This document shows, one piece after another, positions 57,545 through 64,000 of a stretch of 64,000 nucleotides of DNA. The DNA lies in contig NZ_CP023548.1 of assembly GCF_002407205.1 (NCBI RefSeq), positions 2,256,501 to 2,320,500 on the forward strand, read 5' to 3'. Position 1 is the stretch's first letter. The number at the start of each line of letters is the position of its first letter. Under the pieces are notes generated by a model, which did not search any database, had not been told where the DNA came from, and was given only the letters and a program-made list of their open reading frames with translations. Source of the stretch: Rhodobacter sp. CZR27 (GTDB taxonomy: Bacteria > Pseudomonadota > Alphaproteobacteria > Rhodobacterales > Rhodobacteraceae). The position numbers and the translations under genes were made by a program.

Positions 57545-58900
57545 TCAGCGGCTCGCGGCGAGTCCGGCCCGGGTTTCCGGGGTGGCAAGCTGGTCGTTCA
57601 ACTCGGTGAAAAGCCTTTTCGCCTCTGCCCGCTTGCCGATGTTGAGCCAGGCATAGGCGCGCAGAAGTGCCAGATCCCGGCGAAGGCCGCCGGTCAGGTC
57701 CTCGTAGGCGTCGAAATAGGCGATCGCCCGGCGATATTCCTTCAGCCGGTAGGACCGGACGCCGCGCTGGTCGAGGATGATGGCCTCGACCTCGACGCGT
57801 TGCTGGTCGGTCAGGTCGGTTGCGGCTGCGATGCGCGCGGCCTCCTCCGTCATCTGAAGCGCGAGGAACGCGAGCGCCTTGCCGAAGCGCGCATCCCGCG
57901 CCACCTGTCCCCCCAGCCGGCCCGACGCCGCGGGTTCGAAGGCCCAGAGCGCCTCGAGCGGGCGGTTGAGGTTGTAGACGCACCACGCCCGCTCGTAGAG
58001 CACCTCGGCCGAGGTCGCGCCGGCCGTCAGCGCGGCGCAGCGGGTCCAGTCCCCCCGGGCTGCAGCCGCCCGGACCGCGGAGGAACCGCTGCCGCCGCCG
58101 ACCCGCGGGGACGCGGCTGCAACGGCCGCCCCTGCGGTGCGCGGCCTGCCCGCCGCGGGAAGGTCCGTCGCCACCGCCGGCGCCGCGCCACGGCCGGACC
58201 TCAGCCGGGTCTCCAGCGCCTTGAGCGCCGGCCCCGCCCCGGGCAGCTGGCCGCTCGCAAGGCGGAAGAGATCGGCCAGTTCGGCATCGCTGGCCACCGC
58301 ATCGGCCTTTTCCAGCGTAGCGGAGATCTCCGGCAGGCCGGTGCACGAGGTGATCACGCCGCGATAGCTCTGCACGGCGGCGGCAGTCTGGCCCAGTGCG
58401 ACCTGCATCTCGGCCAGCCGCCAGGCGTTGTTCACCCGGTCGCAGCGCAGGATCTGCGGGCTGCGCCGGGCGATCTCGACCGCCAGTGCGGCATCGCCCG
58501 AGGCCGCGGCGCTGTCGAAGGCGGCCTGCGCCTCGGCCGTGTCCAGAAGCTGCACCATCTCGGCGGGCGGGACCCAGCCGGGAAAGATGCGCGTCGTCTC
58601 TTCCATCGTCCGCCGCGCCTCGGCCAGTTCACCGTCGGCGATCAGGCGGTAGATCCGGTCGATCTCCTCGGCCGGAGAGCGCTGTCCCAGAGTGGTAAGG
58701 TCCGAGGGCACCTCCCACTCCGGGAACTGCGCGCGCAAGCGGCGCAGCTCGGCCTCGGCCGCGGCGGTGTCGCCGCTCGAGACGTAGTAGTTCAGCGCCT
58801 CGAGATCCTGTGGCAGCGGCGCCGCGCCCTGTCCGAAGGCGGGCCCCGCAAGGGCCAGAACCAGCGCCGCCCGGCGCAGCAGGGTCAGATCGGCGCGCAT
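57545..58900 (-). CDS. TPR-repeat periplasmic protein of the cellulose operon
   Basis: 451 residues with a signal peptide (LRRAALVLALAGPAFG) and many helix-pair repeats (NNAWRLAEMQVALGQTAAAV, SYRLKEYRRAIAYFDAYEDL, LLRAYAWLNIGKRAEAKRLF). The middle (about 235-275) is Ala/Gly/Pro-rich linker. Last gene of the bcs operon; it likely acts in cellulose secretion or as a BcsC-like scaffold, without a visible beta-barrel. Its start overlaps the GH8 gene by 16 bp. Confidence 0.8.
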   Translation of the reverse strand: MRADLTLLRRAALVLALAGPAFGQGAAPLPQDLEALNYYVSSGDTAAAEAELRRLRAQFPEWEVPSDLTTLGQRSPAEEIDRIYRLIADGELAEARRTMEETTRIFPGWVPPAEMVQLLDTAEAQAAFDSAAASGDAALAVEIARRSPQILRCDRVNNAWRLAEMQVALGQTAAAVQSYRGVITSCTGLPEISATLEKADAVASDAELADLFRLASGQLPGAGPALKALETRLRSGRGAAPAVATDLPAAGRPRTAGAAVAAASPRVGGGSGSSAVRAAAARGDWTRCAALTAGATSAEVLYERAWCVYNLNRPLEALWAFEPAASGRLGGQVARDARFGKALAFLALQMTEEAARIAAATDLTDQQRVEVEAIILDQRGVRSYRLKEYRRAIAYFDAYEDLTGGLRRDLALLRAYAWLNIGKRAEAKRLFTELNDQLATPETRAGLAASR

Positions 58901-59967
58901 GCGGAAAACCCTTCCACTTGGGCGACGAGCGCCATCAGGTGCAGCGTCGCGGGATAATAGGGCTGGCGCGCTTCGAAAGGCGGAATCGCCGCTCCGGGCT
59001 GGCCGGCCAGCGCGCATTCCCCCAGCGCCGGGATCGCGCGGAAGCCGGGGTCGGCGGAACGCTCCAGCACCTTCCCGGTAGCCCGCTCGAAGACGACGGG
59101 GGCGCCGGCCTCGGCCGGGGCTGCACGCTGCGCCTCGGCGAAGCGGCGCAGAGCGGGGTTGGCGGTCAGGCCCGACCACAGCAGGAACAGCGGCACGCGC
59201 ATCGCATCATAGCCCGAATTGCCGGACAGGCCCGGTGCGGGCCGATCGCCCTCGGGCGTGACCAGCGCCCAGTCCGGTGCAAGGCCGAGGCCCGCGATCC
59301 AGGCCGCGCCATCGCGGGCACAGCGGCGCAGCCGGTCCTGTCCGCTGAAGGCACCAAGTTCCATCATCGCCCGCGGCATGTAGTAGGAGGGGTTGAGCAC
59401 GACGCCCTCGGTCGTCTCGAAACCCTCGGCGCCCGGCAGCAGCACGAGCTTTTCGGAGCCGTCGGGATGCGGCCGGATGCAATGCAGCGCGATGGCGCGC
59501 GCAAGCTCGGTCGACCGGGCGGCCAGATCCGCGTCGCCGAAGCGGCGCGAGCCGAGCGCCAGCGCCCAGGCATAGAACAGGTCGCCATCGGTCGCGTTGT
59601 TGCGGTCGGGCACCGCCAGCGTCACGCCGGGCAGCCAGCGCCAGGCAAGAAGACCGTCGTCGCGGCGGGCGAGGTTGGCCTCGGTCCAGTCGGCGATCCT
59701 GCGCAGCGCCTCCTCGTCGCCGAAGATGGCGGCGAGGGCTGCCCCGTAGCCCTGCCCTTCCGAATGGCTGGCATTCTGCTGCGGGCCATCCACGATGCGG
59801 CCCGCAGGGAGCAGGAAGGCGGCCTTCCAGTCGCTCCAGGCCGCCTGCAGCGGATGGTCGGGCGGCAGGCCCCCGCCATCCTCGGTCGCCGCCTGCCCGG
59901 CGATCCGCAAGGCCGGCCAGCACAGCGCCGCCGCGGCGGCCGAGCGTAGCAGCGTGCGGCGCATCAT
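58885..59967 (-). CDS. bcsZ: Glycoside hydrolase family 8 endoglucanase (BcsZ-like)
   Basis: 360 residues. The N-terminus RRTLLRSAAAAALCWPAL looks like a twin-arginine or Sec signal. GH8 catalytic residues: the acid Glu in NASHSEGQGYG and the Asp in NNATDGDLFYAWAL. NPSYYMPRAM is also typical. It trims cellulose in the periplasm during export. Starts 4 bp inside the end of bcsB. Confidence 0.9.
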   Translation of the reverse strand: MMRRTLLRSAAAAALCWPALRIAGQAATEDGGGLPPDHPLQAAWSDWKAAFLLPAGRIVDGPQQNASHSEGQGYGAALAAIFGDEEALRRIADWTEANLARRDDGLLAWRWLPGVTLAVPDRNNATDGDLFYAWALALGSRRFGDADLAARSTELARAIALHCIRPHPDGSEKLVLLPGAEGFETTEGVVLNPSYYMPRAMMELGAFSGQDRLRRCARDGAAWIAGLGLAPDWALVTPEGDRPAPGLSGNSGYDAMRVPLFLLWSGLTANPALRRFAEAQRAAPAEAGAPVVFERATGKVLERSADPGFRAIPALGECALAGQPGAAIPPFEARQPYYPATLHLMALVAQVEGFSACAPI

Positions 59968-62126
59968 TTCCTGCCTCTCCCCCTCGTCCTCACCACGAAG
60001 GCCAGCGCCACGGCGGCGCTGATCCACGCAAGGCCCAGCATCCCCCCCAGCAGCATCGGCGGGCGCGCCGAGGCGACGTTGCCCACCACCTGCCGGAGGT
60101 TGCCCGGGCTCAGCGGTTCCTTCAGCCGCGGAAGGATACCGGGGGCGGTCCAGCTCGACCAGCGCCCGTCCGTCCCCAGAACGGCCAGTTGCCCCTGCGG
60201 GCCCAGCGGGGAATGCGGCGCACGCGCCAGCGCGGCCGCCACCGCCGCAGGCTCGGCATCGGGGCCGAGCACGACCCAGAGCCGGCCCGGCGCTGGCGCA
60301 AGGACCACCGCCACACCCTTCCGGACGGAAAGCCAGTCCGCAAGCGCGCCGTCCCCCGGCTGAAGCAGCCGTCGCGCGCCCACCACCGCCGGTTCCAGTG
60401 TCGCCGCCACAAGCGCCTTCGCGCGCCCGAGCCAGTGCGTGCCAACCAGCGGCGGCGATCCGCCCTCTGCCGGGCCAAGGCCCAGCGGCACCGGCGCGGC
60501 CCCGGTCGCCGGCTCCTCCGGCCGCTCCACAAGGCGCGAGACGGTGGGCGGCAGCAGCGCCAGCGCCAGAAGCCGCGGGGTGAGGCCGGCCTCGGCCATT
60601 GGCACGCGCCCGAGATCGTGCAGGCCAGCCACCGTCAGCGAGACCTCGCCCTCGGCCGAGCCGGTTCCGAAGGCCGCCATGAAGGGCAGCGCCCGCGCGA
60701 GGCCCTCGGGCGTCGCCGGGTGGATGCCCTCGGCCCGCAGGCCCGCCAGATCGCGCGCCATGTCGTCCATCTCCATCCGCGGCGCCGGCGGCACCGTCAG
60801 CTCCGAGGAATCGAGCACCGCCAGCAGGTCGCCGGCCCCGGCCGGACAGGGTTCGTCGGCCGGATCGCCGGGGATGATCGATTCGAAGGTCAGCCGGTTC
60901 GGCCCCGGCCGCAGCAGCCGCGCCGGGAAGCGGATGTCGAGCCGCGGCTTCACCGGCCCCGCCTCGCGGTCGAGCGGCAGCATCCGCACGGTGGTGCCGT
61001 TCACCTTCACGAGCAGCACGGCGCCCTCGGGCAGGCCCTCGGCGAAGCCGTAGTCGAGCCCGAACCACGCCTTCTGCGTGGCCAGCAGCAGCCAGTCCTC
61101 CGGCAGGCGGAAGTCGAGGTCGCGGCGGTAGTAGCGGTCGTCGGTCACGAGCGTGGAGAGGCCCAGCGTCGACAGCGGCACCGCGGCCCCCGGCTCGAGC
61201 AGCGGAAGCGCGGAAGGCGGCCCGCTTGCGGCCCGGCCGAAGAGCCCGGCCACCAGCTCGGTCTTCGGTGGCCGGCCCGCAGGATGTTCCAGCACCAGCA
61301 CCAGCGCCTCGTCGCCGCCACGGCGGATCGACACCCGGTCGGCGTCCGACGGCAGCACCGACACGCGGGCAAAGCTCGGGCTCGGCGTCCGTGCCCAGGG
61401 CTGCCCCAAGGCGATCGGCAGGGCCTCTCCCGGCAGCGGGCGACCCAGCGCCACGGCCAGATCGCGCAGGGCCGCCTCGTCCGGCACCTCGGCCGCCCGG
61501 ATCTCGAGCGGCCTGCCCGAGGCCGCCTGCGCGGTCACGGCGGCCAGGAAGGTCTCGGGGCTGGTGTCGAGCGCCTCCGCCGGCAGGACGAGGCCGCTCT
61601 GGCGCAGGTCGAACTCGGTCCAGACCGCGAATTCGGCCTCGGCGCCGCAGTAGATCCGGTGGCGGTGCTCGGTCTCGATGGTGACCGTGTTCTCGCCCAC
61701 CCGCGCCGAGGTGCCCAGCGGCAGCGTCACCGCGGCAAGCGGGCCGAACTGGCGCGGCTCGAACCGGCCGATCACCTCGCCGTTCACCCGCACCACCACC
61801 GAGGAGCGTTCTGGCAGGACGTTGATGCTGCTGCGGTAGGCCAGCGTCAGGGTGCCAAGCTCGCCCGCGGGCGGCAGGAACAGCCGGAACGCGGCCCGCA
61901 CATGCTGGCCCTGCAGGCGGAACAGGCCGCTGGCGTCGGCCCCCTCCTGCACCGGGCGCAGCGGGATCAGCCAGGGGGCGACCTCGGGCGGCGCCTCGGC
62001 CGGGGTGGCGGGGGCTGCGGTGTCCGGCGGCGTCACGCCCTCGATCACGATCATCGGCGCCTCGTCAGCCAGGGCGGCGGTGCCCCAGGCGAGAAGGACC
62101 ATCGGCAGGATCGGAAGGCGCATCAT
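59964..62126 (-). CDS. bcsB: Cellulose synthase periplasmic subunit BcsB
   Basis: 720 residues, signal peptide, two repeats of a carbohydrate-binding jelly-roll plus flavodoxin-like fold, and a C-terminal membrane anchor (MLLGGMLGLAWISAAVALAF) needed for BcsA activity, ending in a basic tail. YRSSINVLPERSSVVVRVNG is typical. The ATG overlaps the bcsA stop. Confidence 0.94.
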   Translation of the reverse strand: MMRLPILPMVLLAWGTAALADEAPMIVIEGVTPPDTAAPATPAEAPPEVAPWLIPLRPVQEGADASGLFRLQGQHVRAAFRLFLPPAGELGTLTLAYRSSINVLPERSSVVVRVNGEVIGRFEPRQFGPLAAVTLPLGTSARVGENTVTIETEHRHRIYCGAEAEFAVWTEFDLRQSGLVLPAEALDTSPETFLAAVTAQAASGRPLEIRAAEVPDEAALRDLAVALGRPLPGEALPIALGQPWARTPSPSFARVSVLPSDADRVSIRRGGDEALVLVLEHPAGRPPKTELVAGLFGRAASGPPSALPLLEPGAAVPLSTLGLSTLVTDDRYYRRDLDFRLPEDWLLLATQKAWFGLDYGFAEGLPEGAVLLVKVNGTTVRMLPLDREAGPVKPRLDIRFPARLLRPGPNRLTFESIIPGDPADEPCPAGAGDLLAVLDSSELTVPPAPRMEMDDMARDLAGLRAEGIHPATPEGLARALPFMAAFGTGSAEGEVSLTVAGLHDLGRVPMAEAGLTPRLLALALLPPTVSRLVERPEEPATGAAPVPLGLGPAEGGSPPLVGTHWLGRAKALVAATLEPAVVGARRLLQPGDGALADWLSVRKGVAVVLAPAPGRLWVVLGPDAEPAAVAAALARAPHSPLGPQGQLAVLGTDGRWSSWTAPGILPRLKEPLSPGNLRQVVGNVASARPPMLLGGMLGLAWISAAVALAFVVRTRGRGRK

Positions 62127-64000
62127 TCCGCCCCCCAGGCAAGAGGCGCGGGCCGCGACGGCACCTGCCACGTGGGATCGAGCAGCTCGTCCGCCCAGTC
62201 GGTCCGGCCGCTGAAATCGGATCCGAAGGCCATCAGATGCGCCGGCCGGTCGGGAGGCGCAGCGCGGCGGCGGCGGCGGCGGCCCGGCTCGGCCAGGAAG
62301 TCGCCCAGCGTGCGCGGAAGGGTCGACACCGCCAGCCAAAGCACCTGCGCCATGCCGGCGAGCAACCCCTTCGGTCGGCTCGTAGCGGCGCGCATCGCCT
62401 GCCAGTGCGCGCTTTCGCCGAAGATCAGATAGGCCACCGTCTCGCGCACCGCGATGGGCTGGCCCGCATCGAACACGAGGCCGACCATCACCGTCCCGCC
62501 GTCGCGCCGGGCGGACCGCACGCGGCCCTTCACCATCCGCTCAAGCTGCGGTGCATCCGGAAAGCGCGGCTGGAACTGGATCTGCGTTCCCGGCTCGATC
62601 GCCGGGCGCGGATCGCCGGTGCCCGGCAGGCGCAGCAGGAGCCGCACGCCGCTGGTCGAGGCGTCGAGCACGGTGGCCGCCATCGGCCGGTTGCCGAAGG
62701 CCGGCAGCAGCGCCTCGGCGGGAACCTCCATCTGGACGCGGGGCGCGGCACGGCGTTGCTGCTTCTCGGCGACGGAGCGCAGCGCGAGTCCGACGAGAAG
62801 CAGGTTGAACACCGCCCACCCCCCCACGACGAGCAGCACCGAGCGGTCGCCGGGGAAGGCCAGCCAGCGCGCCGCCGCGGCCGCCACGCCGGCAAGGCAG
62901 AGCAGGAAGGTGGCAAGCAGCGGCTTGTAGATCGGCGAGATGTAGTTCTCGCTCAGCGTCTCGTCCTTGGCGGTGACGGCAAAGCGCGCGCTGCGCGGGC
63001 GGAGCAGCGTGCCAAGGATCGCGCGCGTCAGGTAAGGCGCCTGCGCGATCTCGTAGACCTCCGAGACCAGCGGCCATCGCTGCCGCGAGAACAGCGCGTT
63101 CTGGACAAGGAAGCTGACCGCCAGATAGCCCGGCATGTAGGCCAGAACCTCCTCGAAGGTCGCCACGAAGATCTCGACCCCGAAGAACAGGTAGATCATC
63201 GGCGCGATCAGGAAGATCATCCGCACCAGCGGGAAGAACCAGAAACTCATCGAGTTGAGATAGCAAAGCCGCTGCGACAGGCTCAGCCCGCGGCGGAACA
63301 GCGGGTTCTTCAGCATCAGCATCTGCATCATGCCGGTGGCCCAGCGGCCGCGCTGCTGGATGAACGAGGCGAAGGTCTCGGGCTGCAGGCCCGCGATCAT
63401 CGCGCGGTCGAGATAAAGGCTCTTCCAACCGCGGGAATGGATCTCCAGCGCGGTCTCGGCATCCTCGGTGATGGTCTCGCCGGCAAAGCCGCCCACCTCG
63501 TCCAGCGCGCTGCGCCGCAGGACGGCGGCCGAGCCGCAGAAGAACGCCCCGCCCCAGCGGTCGAGGCCGCGGTGGATGCGTCCGTAGAACATCTCGTTCT
63601 CGGGCGGACAGCGGTCGCCGAGGCCGAGGTTGCGCTGGATCGGGTCGGGATTGATGAAGAAATGCGGGGTCTGGACCAGGAACAGCCGGGGGTCGGCGAC
63701 GAAATAGCCGACCGTCCGGGCAAGGAAGTCGCGGCTCGGCACGTGGTCGGCATCGAAGACCACCACGAGGTCGCCCTTCAGCCGCTCGAGCGCGGCGGAC
63801 ATGTTGCCGGCCTTGGCATGCTCGTTGCGCTCCCGCGTGGCATAGACCACGCCGAGGTCGCGGCAAAGCTGCTGCAGTTCGCGCCGCCGCTCCTGCGACC
63901 GGTGGGCAAGCTCGGGATCGGCGGACAGGCAGCGCTCGTCGGTGCCGCCGTCGTCGCACAGCACCACCGTGCGAAGCCGGGCGGGATAGATCATGTTCTT
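62123..64000 (-). CDS. bcsA: Cellulose synthase catalytic subunit BcsA, C-terminal part
   Basis: The right window edge cuts the N-terminus; 625 codons are present. GT2 synthase motifs: VVFDADHVPSRDF (DxD), ITEDAETALE (TED) and QQRGRWATGMMQ (Q-R-x-x-R-W type). Several membrane helices form the glucan channel. A PilZ domain follows with RRAAPRVQM and DASTSGVRLLL, the c-di-GMP-binding signature. It polymerises UDP-glucose into cellulose and exports it. Very close to the R. sphaeroides enzyme of known structure. Confidence 0.96.
   Translation of the reverse strand, partial: KNMIYPARLRTVVLCDDGGTDERCLSADPELAHRSQERRRELQQLCRDLGVVYATRERNEHAKAGNMSAALERLKGDLVVVFDADHVPSRDFLARTVGYFVADPRLFLVQTPHFFINPDPIQRNLGLGDRCPPENEMFYGRIHRGLDRWGGAFFCGSAAVLRRSALDEVGGFAGETITEDAETALEIHSRGWKSLYLDRAMIAGLQPETFASFIQQRGRWATGMMQMLMLKNPLFRRGLSLSQRLCYLNSMSFWFFPLVRMIFLIAPMIYLFFGVEIFVATFEEVLAYMPGYLAVSFLVQNALFSRQRWPLVSEVYEIAQAPYLTRAILGTLLRPRSARFAVTAKDETLSENYISPIYKPLLATFLLCLAGVAAAAARWLAFPGDRSVLLVVGGWAVFNLLLVGLALRSVAEKQQRRAAPRVQMEVPAEALLPAFGNRPMAATVLDASTSGVRLLLRLPGTGDPRPAIEPGTQIQFQPRFPDAPQLERMVKGRVRSARRDGGTVMVGLVFDAGQPIAVRETVAYLIFGESAHWQAMRAATSRPKGLLAGMAQVLWLAVSTLPRTLGDFLAEPGRRRRRRAAPPDRPAHLMAFGSDFSGRTDWADELLDPTWQVPSRPAPLAWGAE

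Overview
The window is high-GC alphaproteobacterial chromosome from a purple non-sulfur phototroph very close to Rhodobacter (Cereibacter) sphaeroides. The reaction-centre H subunit, PpsR (464 codons from the chosen start), cytochrome c2, PucB and the gene order bchE-ppsR-ppaA-bchFNBHLM-lhaA-puhABC-orf-acsF-puhE-cycA all match what I know of that genus. Gene density is high, start/stop overlaps (ATGA, GTGA, TTGA) are common, and no tRNA, rRNA or CRISPR was found.

Region 1 (1-18690) is one arm of the photosynthesis gene cluster. It holds bacteriochlorophyll synthesis (bchE partial, bchF, bchN/B/L dark-operative reductase, bchH, bchM, acsF), redox/light regulators (ppsR, ppaA), reaction-centre H subunit and assembly factors (puhA, lhaA, puhB, puhC, a 98-aa orf, puhE) and cytochrome c2 (cycA). 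PpsR-type TGT-N12-ACA sites lie before bchE and between ppaA and bchF, and an FnrL-type site lies before bchE.

Region 2 (18712-26893) is an 8,182-bp Tn3-family transposon with 38-bp terminal inverted repeats (34/38 matching) and a perfect 5-bp target duplication CTCCT. An intact serine resolvase lies at one end and a multiply broken transposase at the other. Between them is a compact minus-strand cargo: a MarC-like membrane protein, an outer-membrane beta-barrel protein, two short-chain dehydrogenases and a small winged-helix regulator. The cargo's substrate is unknown.

Region 3 (26905-40655) is a urea-use locus on the minus strand, in transcription order ureD-ureA-ureJ-ureB-orf105-ureC-ureE-ureF-ureG-urtA-urtB-urtC-urtD-urtE. 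It is interrupted by two opposite-strand genes, a diheme cytochrome c and a 98-aa orf. Next to it on the plus strand is a kinase/class-III aminotransferase pair (40826-43218) that looks like a phospho-amine catabolic module, another possible ammonia source.

Region 4 (43471-48145) returns to photosynthesis: the pucBAC light-harvesting 2 operon with two tandem PpsR sites, a LuxR-type regulator with a degenerate receiver, and oxygen-independent coproporphyrinogen oxidase hemN with an FnrL-type site.

Region 5 (48172-56382) is nitric-oxide reduction: norCBQD, two small membrane-protein genes, nnrU, a divergent DUF1858-type gene sharing an NnrR/FNR-type site with norC, a Crp/Fnr regulator and nnrS. 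A textbook terminator hairpin sits in the nnrS leader. No nitrite reductase gene is in the window.

Region 6 (56512-64000) is a GAF plus degenerate GGDEF protein followed by the cellulose synthase operon (bcsA partial, bcsB, a GH8 glucanase, a TPR protein), read leftward. Together the genes describe an organism that switches between aerobic, phototrophic and NO-respiring life and makes c-di-GMP-controlled cellulose.
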